DNA of 49,729 nt from an uncultured Rhizobiaceae group bacterium (GTDB taxonomy: Bacteria > Pseudomonadota > Alphaproteobacteria > Rhizobiales > Rhizobiaceae): positions 1-49,729 of the forward strand of contig CALFBM010000054.1 of NCBI GenBank assembly GCA_937951645.1. The letters run 5' to 3'. The notes beneath the pieces are model-generated. The model saw nothing but the letters and a program-made list of their open reading frames with translations, had not been told where the DNA came from and searched no databases. Below are positions 1 to 8,573 of the stretch, piece by piece (position 1 is the first letter of the stretch; each line of letters starts with the position of its first letter). Position numbers and translations under genes: made by a program.

Positions 1-1316
1 ATGATAATGAGTTTTTTGCCCATTTTTGCAGCCTGTTTGAAATAGGTTGCAGCTACAGGATGGTTTTGTGCAGGTCTTGCACCGATTACAATCATGCAGT
101 CAGACTTCATAGAATCGGTGAACGGTGCAGATACCGCACCTGAACCAACGCCTTCAAGCAGTGCCGCAACAGATGATGCGTGGCAAAGGCGGGTACAATG
201 GTCAACATTGTTTGTGCCAAAGCCCTGACGGATGAATTTTTGGAAAAGATAGGCTTCTTCGTTGGAACCCTTTGCAGAACCAAAGCCTGCGAGTGCTGAA
301 CCACCACGTTCGTCTGATATTTTTTTAAGGCCTGAAGCTGCCAAATCAAGCGCTTCTTCCCAGGTTGCTTCACGGAAAATATCTGACACTTCCATAAAGC
401 GCATGTCCATGTCACCTGCTTTTGGCGCATCATCACGACGGATCAGTGGTTTTGTCAGACGATCCTTGCTCATTACATAGTCATACCCAAAGCGCCCCTT
501 TACACAGAGACGGTTTTCATTTGCAGGGCCATTGCGGCCATCAACCTGGACAATCTTGTCGTCTTTTACGGCAATTGAGGTCTGGCACCCTACCCCGCAA
601 AACGGACAAACAGAATCAACAACCTTATCGAACTCCTTGATTTCACGTGTTTTATACGCATCATTCATCAAGGTTTTTTCGTATAAGGCACCTGTTGGGC
701 AGGCTTGAACACATTCGCCGCAGGTTACGCAGGTTGAATCACCCATCGGGTCTGCCATATCGAAGACCGGCACAGAATATGCCCCACGTTCAGCCATGCC
801 GATTACATCATTTACCTGTACTTCACGGCATGCACGCACACAGGCATTGCACGTAATACAAGAATCCATGTTAACGGCAATTGCCACGTTGGAAATATCA
901 AACTCCACAGGATGGTCTGCATCAAATTTGCTCTCAAAACGCTCTGAACCAGTTATGCCCATGCTTTGCGACCAAATCCAGAAATCTGACTGATCGTCAG
1001 GACTGGCTTCACGAGCCGGCATATCTGCTGCCAACATTTCAAAAACCATCTTGCGGGATTTGTCCGCACGCTCAGTATCCGTTTTGACAATCAGACCTTC
1101 CGCAACATTACGCACGCAGGAAGCTGCAAGAACGCGTTCCCCTTCAATCTCAACCATACAGGCGCGACAATTACCATCAGAACGGTAACCTGGCTTATCA
1201 AGATGGCAAAGATGCGGAATACGTGTACCTTCACGTTTTGCCACTTCCCAGATGGTTTCATCTTTTGAAGCAGCTACTTCCTTGCCGTCCAGGGTGAATT
1301 TGATTTGGTCAGTCAT
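1..1316 (-). CDS. fdhA: NAD-dependent formate dehydrogenase alpha subunit, 3' end outside window
   Basis: Catalytic subunit that oxidises formate to CO2 at a molybdenum or tungsten bis-pterin site and passes electrons through Fe-S clusters to the beta subunit. The 438 visible residues start at ATG 1316. Cys37, 50, 53 and 67 form an N-terminal [2Fe-2S] site; ferredoxin-like cysteine sets follow at 153-163 and in the CVTCGECVQAC motif; a further CPFCGVGC set opens the molybdopterin domain. Cys378 (codon TGC at 183-185, motif TRLCHAS) is the expected metal ligand, so this is a cysteine, not a selenocysteine enzyme. The C-terminal half lies outside the window. The beta subunit is upstream at 2303-4012 but separated by two unrelated genes. 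The fused beta subunit resembles the FDH1 (FdwAB) type of Methylorubrum; whether the metal is Mo or W cannot be read from sequence. Confidence 0.95.
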   Translation of the reverse strand, partial: MTDQIKFTLDGKEVAASKDETIWEVAKREGTRIPHLCHLDKPGYRSDGNCRACMVEIEGERVLAASCVRNVAEGLIVKTDTERADKSRKMVFEMLAADMPAREASPDDQSDFWIWSQSMGITGSERFESKFDADHPVEFDISNVAIAVNMDSCITCNACVRACREVQVNDVIGMAERGAYSVPVFDMADPMGDSTCVTCGECVQACPTGALYEKTLMNDAYKTREIKEFDKVVDSVCPFCGVGCQTSIAVKDDKIVQVDGRNGPANENRLCVKGRFGYDYVMSKDRLTKPLIRRDDAPKAGDMDMRFMEVSDIFREATWEEALDLAASGLKKISDERGGSALAGFGSAKGSNEEAYLFQKFIRQGFGTNNVDHCTRLCHASSVAALLEGVGSGAVSAPFTDSMKSDCMIVIGARPAQNHPVAATYFKQAAKMGKKLII

Positions 1317-1374
1317 CGTTTTTGTCTCTTTGTTTATTCAAGCATCCTTGGGGTTTATCCCAAAATGAAGTCAT

Positions 1375-1671
1375 CTATCCCTCGTAACCCTCAACCAATG
1401 TGAAGCGCGCATAACCGGCACCGTCACGTTTTGCCCTGGCCGCCTGATATTCTTCTGATTTATACCAGTTTCTTGCACTATCCATGTCAGGGAACTGCAA
1501 AATCACGATGCGTTTTCCGTCATCTTCAAAATTCTCAAGTCCCTCAATTGCTCCACCACGGGCAATATATGTACCGCCATGAGCTGCTACAGTCGGCCCT
1601 GCTGCTGCAGCATACTCTTTCCACTTTTCTGCGTCAGTAACATCCACGCGTCCAACCATATACGCTGTCAT
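1375..1671 (-). CDS. DUF1330 family protein
   Basis: Small cytoplasmic protein of 98 residues in the DUF1330 family, which has a ferredoxin-like dimeric alpha/beta-barrel fold related to antibiotic-biosynthesis monooxygenases. Recognised by the start MTAYMVGRVDVTD, the central GGAIEGLE stretch and the RIVILQFPDMDSA / WYKSEEYQAARAKRD pattern. No catalytic role is established for the family. Its ATG overlaps the stop of the upstream exporter gene by four bases (ATGA), so the two are probably translationally coupled. fdhA starts 58 bases downstream. Its presence inside a formate dehydrogenase operon is unexpected. Confidence 0.85.
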   Translation of the reverse strand: MTAYMVGRVDVTDAEKWKEYAAAAGPTVAAHGGTYIARGGAIEGLENFEDDGKRIVILQFPDMDSARNWYKSEEYQAARAKRDGAGYARFTLVEGYEG

Positions 1672-2303
1672 TGTTTTAACTCCTTAATTCCGTCCAATAA
1701 TAATTTTCCACCCAGCAAGCCAAAAACGGCTCCGAATGAAAGTTCAATCCATCTTGCAAACTTTGAATAGGTTTTAACAGCCAGTCCACTGGAAAACATG
1801 AAGGCGTAACTACCATAAATCAATGTCGCTGAAGTAGCAGCGACAGGGCCAAATGCCAAAACCTGCCAGGCACTAAATCCATTGCCAAAAAGGAAACTCC
1901 CAACAGCTGTCCACATCAAGGCTGCTTTTGGGTTGGTCATAATCACCAATAGACCGTGCAACCAGGCACCAGATGCAGAAAAGGTTTGTCTATTTGACTT
2001 AATTGACATTTCACCCCCGTGAAAAGATGCCTTTATCGCCTTGTAAGCCATCCAAAGCAGGTAAGTACCTCCACAGATTTTCATGGCGGTAAGAAGTGCC
2101 GGATAAACAGAAAGAACGGCAGCAAGCCCAAAAGCAACCATTGTTGCCCAGATAAACATGCCAGTTGCCACGCCCAAAACAGTATAAAGAGCCATTCGCC
2201 GCCCCTGCCCAAGCCCTGCGCTGACAACTGCCAGAAAGTTTGGGCCGGGTGACGCTTGCGCAAGCGCAACTCCAAAAAGGGTTATGACAAATGTTTCAAA
2301 CAT
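1668..2303 (-). CDS. RhtB/LysE family amino-acid exporter
   Basis: Inner-membrane exporter of 211 residues with about six hydrophobic segments. The family exports amino acids such as homoserine, threonine or lysine. The N-terminal motif SPGPNFLAVVSAGLGQGRR is the family signature; ITNPKA-like sequence (MTNPKAALMW) near the middle is also typical. The start codon overlaps the fdhB stop (TAATG, sharing base 2303), and the end overlaps the DUF1330 start by four bases, so it appears embedded in the fdh transcript. The substrate cannot be deduced; nothing links exporters of this family to formate metabolism. Confidence 0.9.
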   Translation of the reverse strand: MFETFVITLFGVALAQASPGPNFLAVVSAGLGQGRRMALYTVLGVATGMFIWATMVAFGLAAVLSVYPALLTAMKICGGTYLLWMAYKAIKASFHGGEMSIKSNRQTFSASGAWLHGLLVIMTNPKAALMWTAVGSFLFGNGFSAWQVLAFGPVAATSATLIYGSYAFMFSSGLAVKTYSKFARWIELSFGAVFGLLGGKLLLDGIKELKQ

Positions 2304-4012
2304 TACAGGTCTTCTCTAAAATAAGTCAGCAAGTGCCTTACCGGGTTTGGAGCAGCCTGTCCCAATCCGCAGATTGATGCATCTCTCATGACCGTTTCCA
2401 GATCTGCGATTGCATCTTCATCCAGATCGCCACCTTTTTGTAACATGGCGACCATTTTCTCTGTGCCGCCACGACATGGTGTGCATTGGCCACATGATTC
2501 ATGCTTGAAAAATTTTAACGTGTTCAGCACTGCATCCTTGATGTTGTCTTGATCAGACAAAACCACAACGGCGTGCGAGCCAACAAACGACCCCAAAGAA
2601 GCAAGCGGTTCTCCAAAATCCATAGCCAGATCATCCATGCTTGCTGGAAGAACACCACCAGATGCACCGCCCGGGTAATAGGCTTTGAAGGTATGACCAT
2701 CTTCCATGCCACCACAATAATCATTAATTAATTCGCGAATGGTAACACCTGCAGGTGCAAGTACAACACCCGGCTTTTTAACGCGGCCAGATACTGACCA
2801 GGATCGTGGACCAGGATGACCTTCCTTGCCTTGCGAAGCAAACCATTCAGAACCCTTGTCTATAATATCACGAAGCCAAAATAATGTTTCCACATTGTGA
2901 TTAAGCGTTGGACGGCCAAAGACACCTACTTCTGCGATAAAAGGAGGTCTGTGACGTGGCAATCCACGCTTACCTTCAATGGATTCAATCATGGCTGATT
3001 CTTCACCACAAATATAAGCACCAGCGCCTCTGCGAAGTTCGATAAAACCTTTTTTACAAATACCAGCGTCTTCCAGCGCTGTTATTTCACGGCGCAGGAT
3101 TTCCAGTACCGCAGGATATTCATCGCGCATATAAACATAGATACGTTCTGCTTCCACATAATGAGCAGCAATCAATGCGCCTTCAAACATGCGGTGAGGA
3201 TCACGTTCCAGATAATAACGGTCCTTGAATGTACCTGGCTCACCTTCATCACCATTAATCGTCATTAGGCGTGGACCTTGATAACCGCGTACAAATTTCC
3301 ACTTCATGTGAGATGGGAAACCAGCACCACCGAGACCACGTAAACCTGAGTCTTTCAGCATGTCCAGCATCGCATCAAATTCAATAGCGCCGGATCTTAC
3401 CTTGTCCCAGATTGCATAACCACCCTCGTTCTTGTAAGCATCCAATGCAACATAATTTGGAATATCAGCAGGAATTTCTTTATTGGTAGAACCAGAGTTT
3501 GCAAGCTCCAGCAAGCTTTCAACTGTCACATTGCCAACTTCCTTGTCACCAACACGGGCCGCAGGCGCAACATCACAACCGCCCATACAAGGCGCACGCA
3601 TGATGCGAACCTTATCTTTATCAACCCCTGCTTCAAGTTCAGAAATAAGCGTTTCAGCGCCAGCCATCATACACGATAGCGAATCACACACACGGATGGT
3701 TACAGGCGCAGGCTTGGCTTCACCTTCTTTGACCACATCAAAATGATCATAAAACGTAGCGACTTCATAAACTTCAGTCATGGAAAGTTTCATGGTTTCA
3801 GCCAAAGCACGCATGTGACGCGCTTCAAGGCAACCATATTTATCTTGAATCAAGTGCAGATATTCAATCAATAAATCACGTTTGCGATCACCTTCGCCAA
3901 TTAGCGCATCTACTTCTGCAAGCGCACCCTCATCCAGTTGGCGGCCTTTTGTATGGTGAGATTTCTTTCCTTTTTGGCGTTTGGGCTCATCAGGAGAAAC
4001 ATGCTTATTCAT
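2303..4012 (-). CDS. fdhB: NAD-dependent formate dehydrogenase beta subunit (NuoE-NuoF fusion)
   Basis: Diaphorase subunit of 569 residues that takes electrons from FdhA and reduces NAD+. The first ~160 residues are a NuoE-like [2Fe-2S] domain with the cysteine pairs VCDSLSCMMAG and APCMGGCDVAP. The rest is NuoF-like: GLRGLGGAGFPSHMKWKF for FMN/NADH binding, YICGEESAMIESIEG, and ESCGQCTPCRGG plus a later ICGLG for the [4Fe-4S] cluster. This single-chain fusion matches FDH1B (FdwB, about 570 residues) of Methylorubrum rather than the separate FdsG/FdsB of Rhodobacter. A lysine-rich stretch (residues 9-25) precedes the first domain. It is the first gene of the operon; an inverted-repeat cluster lies 65-140 bases upstream. 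Confidence 0.95.
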   Translation of the reverse strand: MNKHVSPDEPKRQKGKKSHHTKGRQLDEGALAEVDALIGEGDRKRDLLIEYLHLIQDKYGCLEARHMRALAETMKLSMTEVYEVATFYDHFDVVKEGEAKPAPVTIRVCDSLSCMMAGAETLISELEAGVDKDKVRIMRAPCMGGCDVAPAARVGDKEVGNVTVESLLELANSGSTNKEIPADIPNYVALDAYKNEGGYAIWDKVRSGAIEFDAMLDMLKDSGLRGLGGAGFPSHMKWKFVRGYQGPRLMTINGDEGEPGTFKDRYYLERDPHRMFEGALIAAHYVEAERIYVYMRDEYPAVLEILRREITALEDAGICKKGFIELRRGAGAYICGEESAMIESIEGKRGLPRHRPPFIAEVGVFGRPTLNHNVETLFWLRDIIDKGSEWFASQGKEGHPGPRSWSVSGRVKKPGVVLAPAGVTIRELINDYCGGMEDGHTFKAYYPGGASGGVLPASMDDLAMDFGEPLASLGSFVGSHAVVVLSDQDNIKDAVLNTLKFFKHESCGQCTPCRGGTEKMVAMLQKGGDLDEDAIADLETVMRDASICGLGQAAPNPVRHLLTYFREDL

Positions 4013-4076
4013 TGATTACGGTTCCGATTGCAGATTCAATAACGATATTACGTAATTGTTGGGTTGGAAAGCGACT

Positions 4077-4150
4077 GTCTACGACTTATCTTAATGCGTA
4101 GACGGCTGGTATAAAATTAGCCTACTATCCGACCGGGAACCCTGTCCGGT
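4077..4150. repeat. Cluster of three inverted repeats upstream of fdhB
   Basis: Three perfect inverted repeats follow each other: GTCTACG (4077-4083) with CGTAGAC (4097-4103), GGCT (4104-4107) with AGCC (4119-4122), and ACCGG (4132-4136) with CCGGT (4146-4150). They lie in the 251-base gap between divergent fdhB and the quinone oxidoreductase gene. On the fdhB strand they would form consecutive hairpins in a leader, without a U-run. They could be a structured leader or operators; I do not recognise a known riboswitch. Confidence 0.5.
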
Positions 4151-4263
4151 ACGAACACTAATATCACAAGGAAGTCTTTCGGCAAGTCACATTTATTAGT
4201 TTCCTGCCATAAATATTTATTTAATACCATGAATATAACTTTTCATACCCAAGGAATGAGAAA

Positions 4264-5259
4264 ATGACCTTTCCACACACAATGCAAGCCGTTGAAATTA
4301 CATCACCAGGAGGCCCCGAGGTTTTAAAAACTTGTGAGCGTGCAGTACCAACCCTTTCAGCCAATGAAGTGCTTGTTAAAATTGCTATTGCAGGTGTTAA
4401 CCGCCCCGATTGCCTGCAACGCATGGGTGGTTATCCGCCGCCGCCAGGTGCGTCTGATATTCCAGGTCTTGAAGTTGCTGGGGAAATTGTTGCTTGTGGT
4501 GACAGTGTTGACGCAAAACAAATGGGTACTCAGATTATGGCACTTGTTCCTGGTGGTGGTTATGCTGAATATGTCAATGTTGACATTAGAAATACGCTCT
4601 CCATTCCCAAAGGACTTTCAATGGAGGAAGCAGGTGCAATTCCTGAAACCTTTTTTACAGTTTGGCATAATGTCTTTCAGCGTGGCGGATTGCTTGCGGG
4701 TGAAACCTTCATGGTACACGGTGGCACAAGTGGCATTGGCACAACTGCCATTCAACTGGCAAAAGCCTTTGGGGCGACCGTGATTGCAACCGCTGGCACA
4801 GATGAAAAATGTAATGCTTGTCTGAAGCTTGGTGCGGATCATGCCATCAATTATCGCAATGAAGTATTTGAAGAGCGAACAAAAGATATCACAGCAGGAA
4901 AAGGTGTCGATGTTATTTTGGATATGGTTGGTGGTTCATATACCGAGCGTAATTACAGGGCTGCGGCCATGGATGGTCGTATTGTTCAAATTGCATTCCT
5001 GGGCGGGCCAAAAGCCGAAACCAACTTCTTGCCAATCATGTTGAAGCGCTTAACACATACAGGTTCAACATTACGCGCCAGGTCAATCGAATTTAAAGCG
5101 CAGATTGCCAACGAATTACAAGAAAAGGTTTGGCCACTCATTGAAAGTGGCAAAGTAAAACCTGTCATGGACAGCAGTTTCCCGCTTAGTGAAGCAGACA
5201 AGGCACATGCGCGCATGGAATCAAGCGGGCATATTGGCAAGATTATTTTGAAAGCCTAG
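4264..5259 (+). CDS. NAD(P)H:quinone oxidoreductase, zinc-free MDR family (PIG3/Qor-like)
   Basis: Cytoplasmic 331-residue medium-chain dehydrogenase/reductase that probably reduces quinones or enones with NADPH. The N-terminal GroES-like half carries NRPDCLQRMGGYPPPPGAS, typical of the PIG3 (TP53I3) branch; the Rossmann half starts with VHGGTSGIGTTAIQLAKAFG near residue 150. The catalytic and structural zinc cysteines of alcohol dehydrogenases are absent. AAGGAATGAG precedes the ATG and gives a plausible ribosome site. The gene is a single unit: fdhB diverges upstream, and the last four bases overlap the stop of the convergent fbpB. The real substrate is unknown. Confidence 0.9.
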   Translation: MTFPHTMQAVEITSPGGPEVLKTCERAVPTLSANEVLVKIAIAGVNRPDCLQRMGGYPPPPGASDIPGLEVAGEIVACGDSVDAKQMGTQIMALVPGGGYAEYVNVDIRNTLSIPKGLSMEEAGAIPETFFTVWHNVFQRGGLLAGETFMVHGGTSGIGTTAIQLAKAFGATVIATAGTDEKCNACLKLGADHAINYRNEVFEERTKDITAGKGVDVILDMVGGSYTERNYRAAAMDGRIVQIAFLGGPKAETNFLPIMLKRLTHTGSTLRARSIEFKAQIANELQEKVWPLIESGKVKPVMDSSFPLSEADKAHARMESSGHIGKIILKA

Positions 5260-6923
5260 CGCTCACCTACCTGCAATAACAAGATAACAGGCACGGCTCC
5301 TGCTGCTATGATGAGCAAGCAACCAATGGCTGCTTCTTCAATACGGGTTTGTGATGCAAAATCATATACATGCGTAGAAAGTGTGTTTACGCCGAACGGT
5401 CGAAGCATGATGGTTGCCGAGAGTTCCTTGATAACCTCAACGAAAACAAGTAGCCCTGCCCCGATAATTGCCGGCCTCATGATAGGAAGCAAAATGGTCT
5501 TCAAGACCTGCCTTCTTGTGCGCCCAAGGCATCTGGCAGCCATGTCAATATTGGGTGAGACCTTATTAAACCCATTGCTCAAACTCCCCTCTGCCATCGC
5601 CATAAAGCGTACGACATAGGCAAAAATGAGCGCAGCACCTGACCCTGTTAAAAGCAGGCCGGAAGAAATTCCAAAAACGGATCGCATGATGCCATCAAGC
5701 TGGTTATCAAACGTTGCCAGAGGCAAGAACACGCCAAGAGCGATTAAAGTTCCTGGAACCGCATAACCAGAAGATGCCATTCGAACCATTTTGTTTAAAA
5801 TTGGCAGATTTGTAATCCGCAGCGCGTACGTTAAAAACAAGCCAACGCCAACTGCAATTATTGCGGCAACAACGCCAAGCGTTACACTTGTAAAAAATGC
5901 TTCAACCAATTGGGGAGAATAACCACTTGTAAAATCAGTCAGTGCATATTTTCCCAGTACATATACAGGAACGCCAAAGCCTAAAATCACAGGCATAATA
6001 CATACCAGCAATGCAAGATACTTGCTGGAACCGCGCAAATTTTTTCTGATAATTCTTGGCTTTGAACTTGTGGCTTTTGTCTCATGAAATTTTCGCTCAC
6101 CTCGACTCATTCGTTCAATGGCGATTAGTGCAATAACGATGATTAGAAGAAACAATGCAATTTGTGCAGCACCTGCCAGATCGTTTTGATTAAGCCAAAC
6201 AGAAAAAATTGAAAAAGTAAGCGTTTGCGTGCCCATATGCTCAACGGCACCGATATCGTTAAGCGTTTCCATAAGTGCCAGCGTTACACCCAGAATGATA
6301 GCAGGCCTTACAAGGGGTAAAATTATTGTAGAGAACAACCGCCAACGTGCTGCTCCCAATACACGTGCACTATCCAGGGCATTGCTCCCCTGGAACTGGA
6401 ACATGGTTCGAACAGACAGATAAACATAAGGAAACAAGACCAGCCCCATAACAACAATTGTGCCACCAAGAGATCTAAAATCAGGGAACCAATAATCACG
6501 GGGCGAATTATACCCTCCCAATGCCCTCACAAGCGTTTGTAATTCGCCTGTATAAGACAGAAATTCGACAAAGGCATAAGCTGAAATATAGGTTGGCACA
6601 GCAAGTGGCAGCATTAACATCCATTGCACGCTACTGCGCATGGGGAATTCATAAAATGCCACCAGCCAAGCTGTCACCGTCCCTATAACCGCAGTAAATA
6701 GGCCAACCCCAAAGAGTAAAAGAAAGGTTGTCCTGGTTGCGGTAGGCATAACAGTTGTTGCTATGTGAGAGAAACTTTCAAAGTCTCCTCCAAATGCAAT
6801 GAAAACCAAGGCAATGACAGGTAGGCACAAGCAAAAAGCCAAAGACCCGGCGACAATGACAAGTTTGCCATTGCTCCGAGTTTTCAGGTTTTCACTTCGT
6901 CTTGATAAAGCTAGTTCATTCAA
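5256..6923 (-). CDS. fbpB: Ferric iron ABC transporter permease (FbpB/SfuB type)
   Basis: Inner-membrane permease of 555 residues made of two fused permease halves with about 12 transmembrane helices. Each half has an EAA-type loop that docks an ATPase: SARVLGAARWRLFSTIILP near residue 195 and AARCLGRTRRQVLKTILLP near 468. It should move Fe3+ delivered by FbpA into the cytoplasm. Its ATG overlaps the fbpA stop (ATGA at 6920-6923), so the two are coupled. No ATPase gene (fbpC) follows: the next gene is the convergent oxidoreductase, overlapping by four bases. The ATPase must be encoded elsewhere. Confidence 0.92.
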   Translation of the reverse strand: MNELALSRRSENLKTRSNGKLVIVAGSLAFCLCLPVIALVFIAFGGDFESFSHIATTVMPTATRTTFLLLFGVGLFTAVIGTVTAWLVAFYEFPMRSSVQWMLMLPLAVPTYISAYAFVEFLSYTGELQTLVRALGGYNSPRDYWFPDFRSLGGTIVVMGLVLFPYVYLSVRTMFQFQGSNALDSARVLGAARWRLFSTIILPLVRPAIILGVTLALMETLNDIGAVEHMGTQTLTFSIFSVWLNQNDLAGAAQIALFLLIIVIALIAIERMSRGERKFHETKATSSKPRIIRKNLRGSSKYLALLVCIMPVILGFGVPVYVLGKYALTDFTSGYSPQLVEAFFTSVTLGVVAAIIAVGVGLFLTYALRITNLPILNKMVRMASSGYAVPGTLIALGVFLPLATFDNQLDGIMRSVFGISSGLLLTGSGAALIFAYVVRFMAMAEGSLSNGFNKVSPNIDMAARCLGRTRRQVLKTILLPIMRPAIIGAGLLVFVEVIKELSATIMLRPFGVNTLSTHVYDFASQTRIEEAAIGCLLIIAAGAVPVILLLQVGER

Positions 6924-7951
6924 CTTTGTGGACCGTTATCATATCCTACCTTGTCAACCAGTCTGGATGCTGCCTTGCGCAGCTCTGCAATTGCGTCCAA
7001 TGCCAGCGTATCGGGCTTGATTTCACCAAAGCCTGCAACTGTAGCGGAAGGTTTTGCACCTGGTTTCACAGGGTATTCATAGACCTGTTCTGCATAAATT
7101 TCCTGAGCCGTACCACTTGCAAGGAATTCCATCAACTTAATTGCGGATTCTTTGTTTGGAGAATTCTTGGCAAGCGCCATGCCTGAAACATTTACGTGAG
7201 TGCCACGGTCATTATTATTTGGAAACAGTACCTTGATAGACTTGGCCCATTCTTTTTGTTCCGGATCTTTTTCATTGTTTTGCATCAAGCCAACGTAATA
7301 AGTATTGCCAATGCCAAGATCACATTCGCCAGAAAAAATTGCCCTTGCTTGTGCCCGGTCATTGCCATCAGGCTTTCTGGCCAGATTATTTTTAACGTCT
7401 CCCAACCATTTTTCGGTGTATTCTTCACCCTTGTTGGCAATCATTGATGCAAAAAGAGCAACATTATAAGCATGTTGGCCAGAGCGGGTACAGATACGGC
7501 CTTTCCATTCAGGCTTTGCCAAATCCTCATAAGTTATTTCATTTTGCGCGACACGATCCTTGGAGGCAAATACAACACGGCCCCGAATTGTAAGGCCGAA
7601 CCAATTGCCGTCCGCACTTCGGAAACTATCCGGAATATTTGCGTTAATAGCATCATTATCGACTGGCTGAGTTAAACCCTTATTGGAGATTTCCGACAAA
7701 CGTCCAATGTCTACAGTCATAATAACGTCTGCAGGTGAATTGATATCTTCTGCCTGTAGCTTCTCGACCATCCCCTTTTTCAAAAACTGAACCTTGGTTT
7801 CTATCCCCGTTTCTTTTGTGAAGGCGTCAAGCACAGGCTTTATCAAATCCGGTTGACGATATGAGTAGATGTTGACTGTTTCGGCAAAGGCATTGCCGGA
7901 CAAACTTGAAAGTGCAGTTGCGCTAAATAAAATGCTGAGGAGGGTTTTCAT
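6920..7951 (-). CDS. fbpA: Ferric iron ABC transporter periplasmic binding protein
   Basis: Periplasmic Fe3+-binding protein of 343 residues from the chosen start. A longer frame begins at 7996, but ATG 7951 directly opens a clean signal peptide (MKTLLSILFSATALSSLSGN, cleavage after AFA at residue 23), and the RirA operator and promoter overlap the longer version, so 7951 is preferred. The mature protein starts ETVNIYSYRQPDL as in FbpA/FutA. Tyr218-Tyr219 (TYYVG) fall at mature positions 195-196, the iron-ligating tyrosine pair of FbpA. It forms an operon with fbpB, and an IRO box upstream predicts repression by RirA under iron sufficiency. Confidence 0.93.
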   Translation of the reverse strand: MKTLLSILFSATALSSLSGNAFAETVNIYSYRQPDLIKPVLDAFTKETGIETKVQFLKKGMVEKLQAEDINSPADVIMTVDIGRLSEISNKGLTQPVDNDAINANIPDSFRSADGNWFGLTIRGRVVFASKDRVAQNEITYEDLAKPEWKGRICTRSGQHAYNVALFASMIANKGEEYTEKWLGDVKNNLARKPDGNDRAQARAIFSGECDLGIGNTYYVGLMQNNEKDPEQKEWAKSIKVLFPNNNDRGTHVNVSGMALAKNSPNKESAIKLMEFLASGTAQEIYAEQVYEYPVKPGAKPSATVAGFGEIKPDTLALDAIAELRKAASRLVDKVGYDNGPQS

Positions 7952-8007
7952 AACTTGGAAACTCGCGTTGGGTTTTAACATGACTAATTTTGTCATGTTT
8001 GCTTACT

Positions 8008-8022
8008 TGATAATCAATGTCA
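8008..8022. promoter_or_regulatory. RirA operator (IRO box) over the fbpA promoter
   Basis: TGATAATCAATGTCA matches the IRO-box pattern TGA-N9-TCA exactly. On the minus strand it overlaps a perfect -35 hexamer TTGACA (8018-8023); a weak -10 AAACAT follows at 7995-8000 with 17-base spacing. The box sits between fbpA and the divergent rirA gene. A repressor bound here would block fbpA transcription. Pattern match is seen in the sequence; repression is inferred from the known role of RirA. Confidence 0.75.
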
Positions 8023-8101
8023 ACAACAAACTTGATAAAAAAGGTTTACTTTGTTTGGAATTGTTCTAAAGTAGCTCAAGCAAAAACACCTGGAGCAATT
8101 T

Positions 8102-8566
8102 ATGCGCCTTACAAAACAAACGAATTACGCAATCCGTATCTTGATGTATTGTGCAGCAAATGACGGAAAGTTAAGTCAAATTCCTGAAATTGCGAGCGCA
8201 TATCATTTATCTGAATCGTTTCTTTTCAAAATTTTAAAACCGATTGTGAAACATGGGTTCGTAGAATCCATACGTGGTCGAAACGGTGGTATCAGGCTTG
8301 CCCGCCCAGCATCGGAAATAAAATTATCTGATATTGTTCGTGTAACAGAAGATAATTTCTCCATGGCTGACTGCTTTGAAGCAGAAGGAAGCAATTGTCC
8401 ACTGGTTGATCATTGCGGACTTAATTCAGCGTTAAAAGAAGCGTTGGGGGCTTTTTTTATTGTTCTGGACAAATATACAATCGACGACATTACAAATAAT
8501 AATTCACGTATCAATGAGCTTCTTGGCCTGCACCTTATTGAAGGCTATGAAGCAAGAGCAAACTAA
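8102..8566 (+). CDS. rirA: Rrf2-family iron-responsive regulator RirA
   Basis: Cytoplasmic Fe-S-sensing repressor of 154 residues. It starts MRLTKQTNYAIRILMYCAAN, has a winged helix through residue ~80, and carries Cys91, Cys99 and Cys105 (ADCFEAEGSNC / DHCGLNSAL), the same three positions that ligate the cluster in Rhizobium RirA. That spacing separates it from IscR and NsrR. A GGAG ribosome site precedes the ATG. It is transcribed divergently from fbpAB with an IRO box between, consistent with direct control of iron uptake. In Hyphomicrobiales RirA represses iron-uptake genes when iron is plentiful. Confidence 0.93.
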   Translation: MRLTKQTNYAIRILMYCAANDGKLSQIPEIASAYHLSESFLFKILKPIVKHGFVESIRGRNGGIRLARPASEIKLSDIVRVTEDNFSMADCFEAEGSNCPLVDHCGLNSALKEALGAFFIVLDKYTIDDITNNNSRINELLGLHLIEGYEARAN

Positions 8567-8573
8567 TTTGTGC

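Noticed and set aside
183-185. Possible selenocysteine in formate dehydrogenase
   Set aside because: The active-site codon is TGC (cysteine), not TGA.
4077-4150. Moco riboswitch
   Set aside because: Location is suggestive but the conserved bases of that motif are not seen.
7952-7996. Longer fbpA with start at 7996
   Set aside because: The extra 15 residues precede a complete signal peptide and overlap the predicted promoter.
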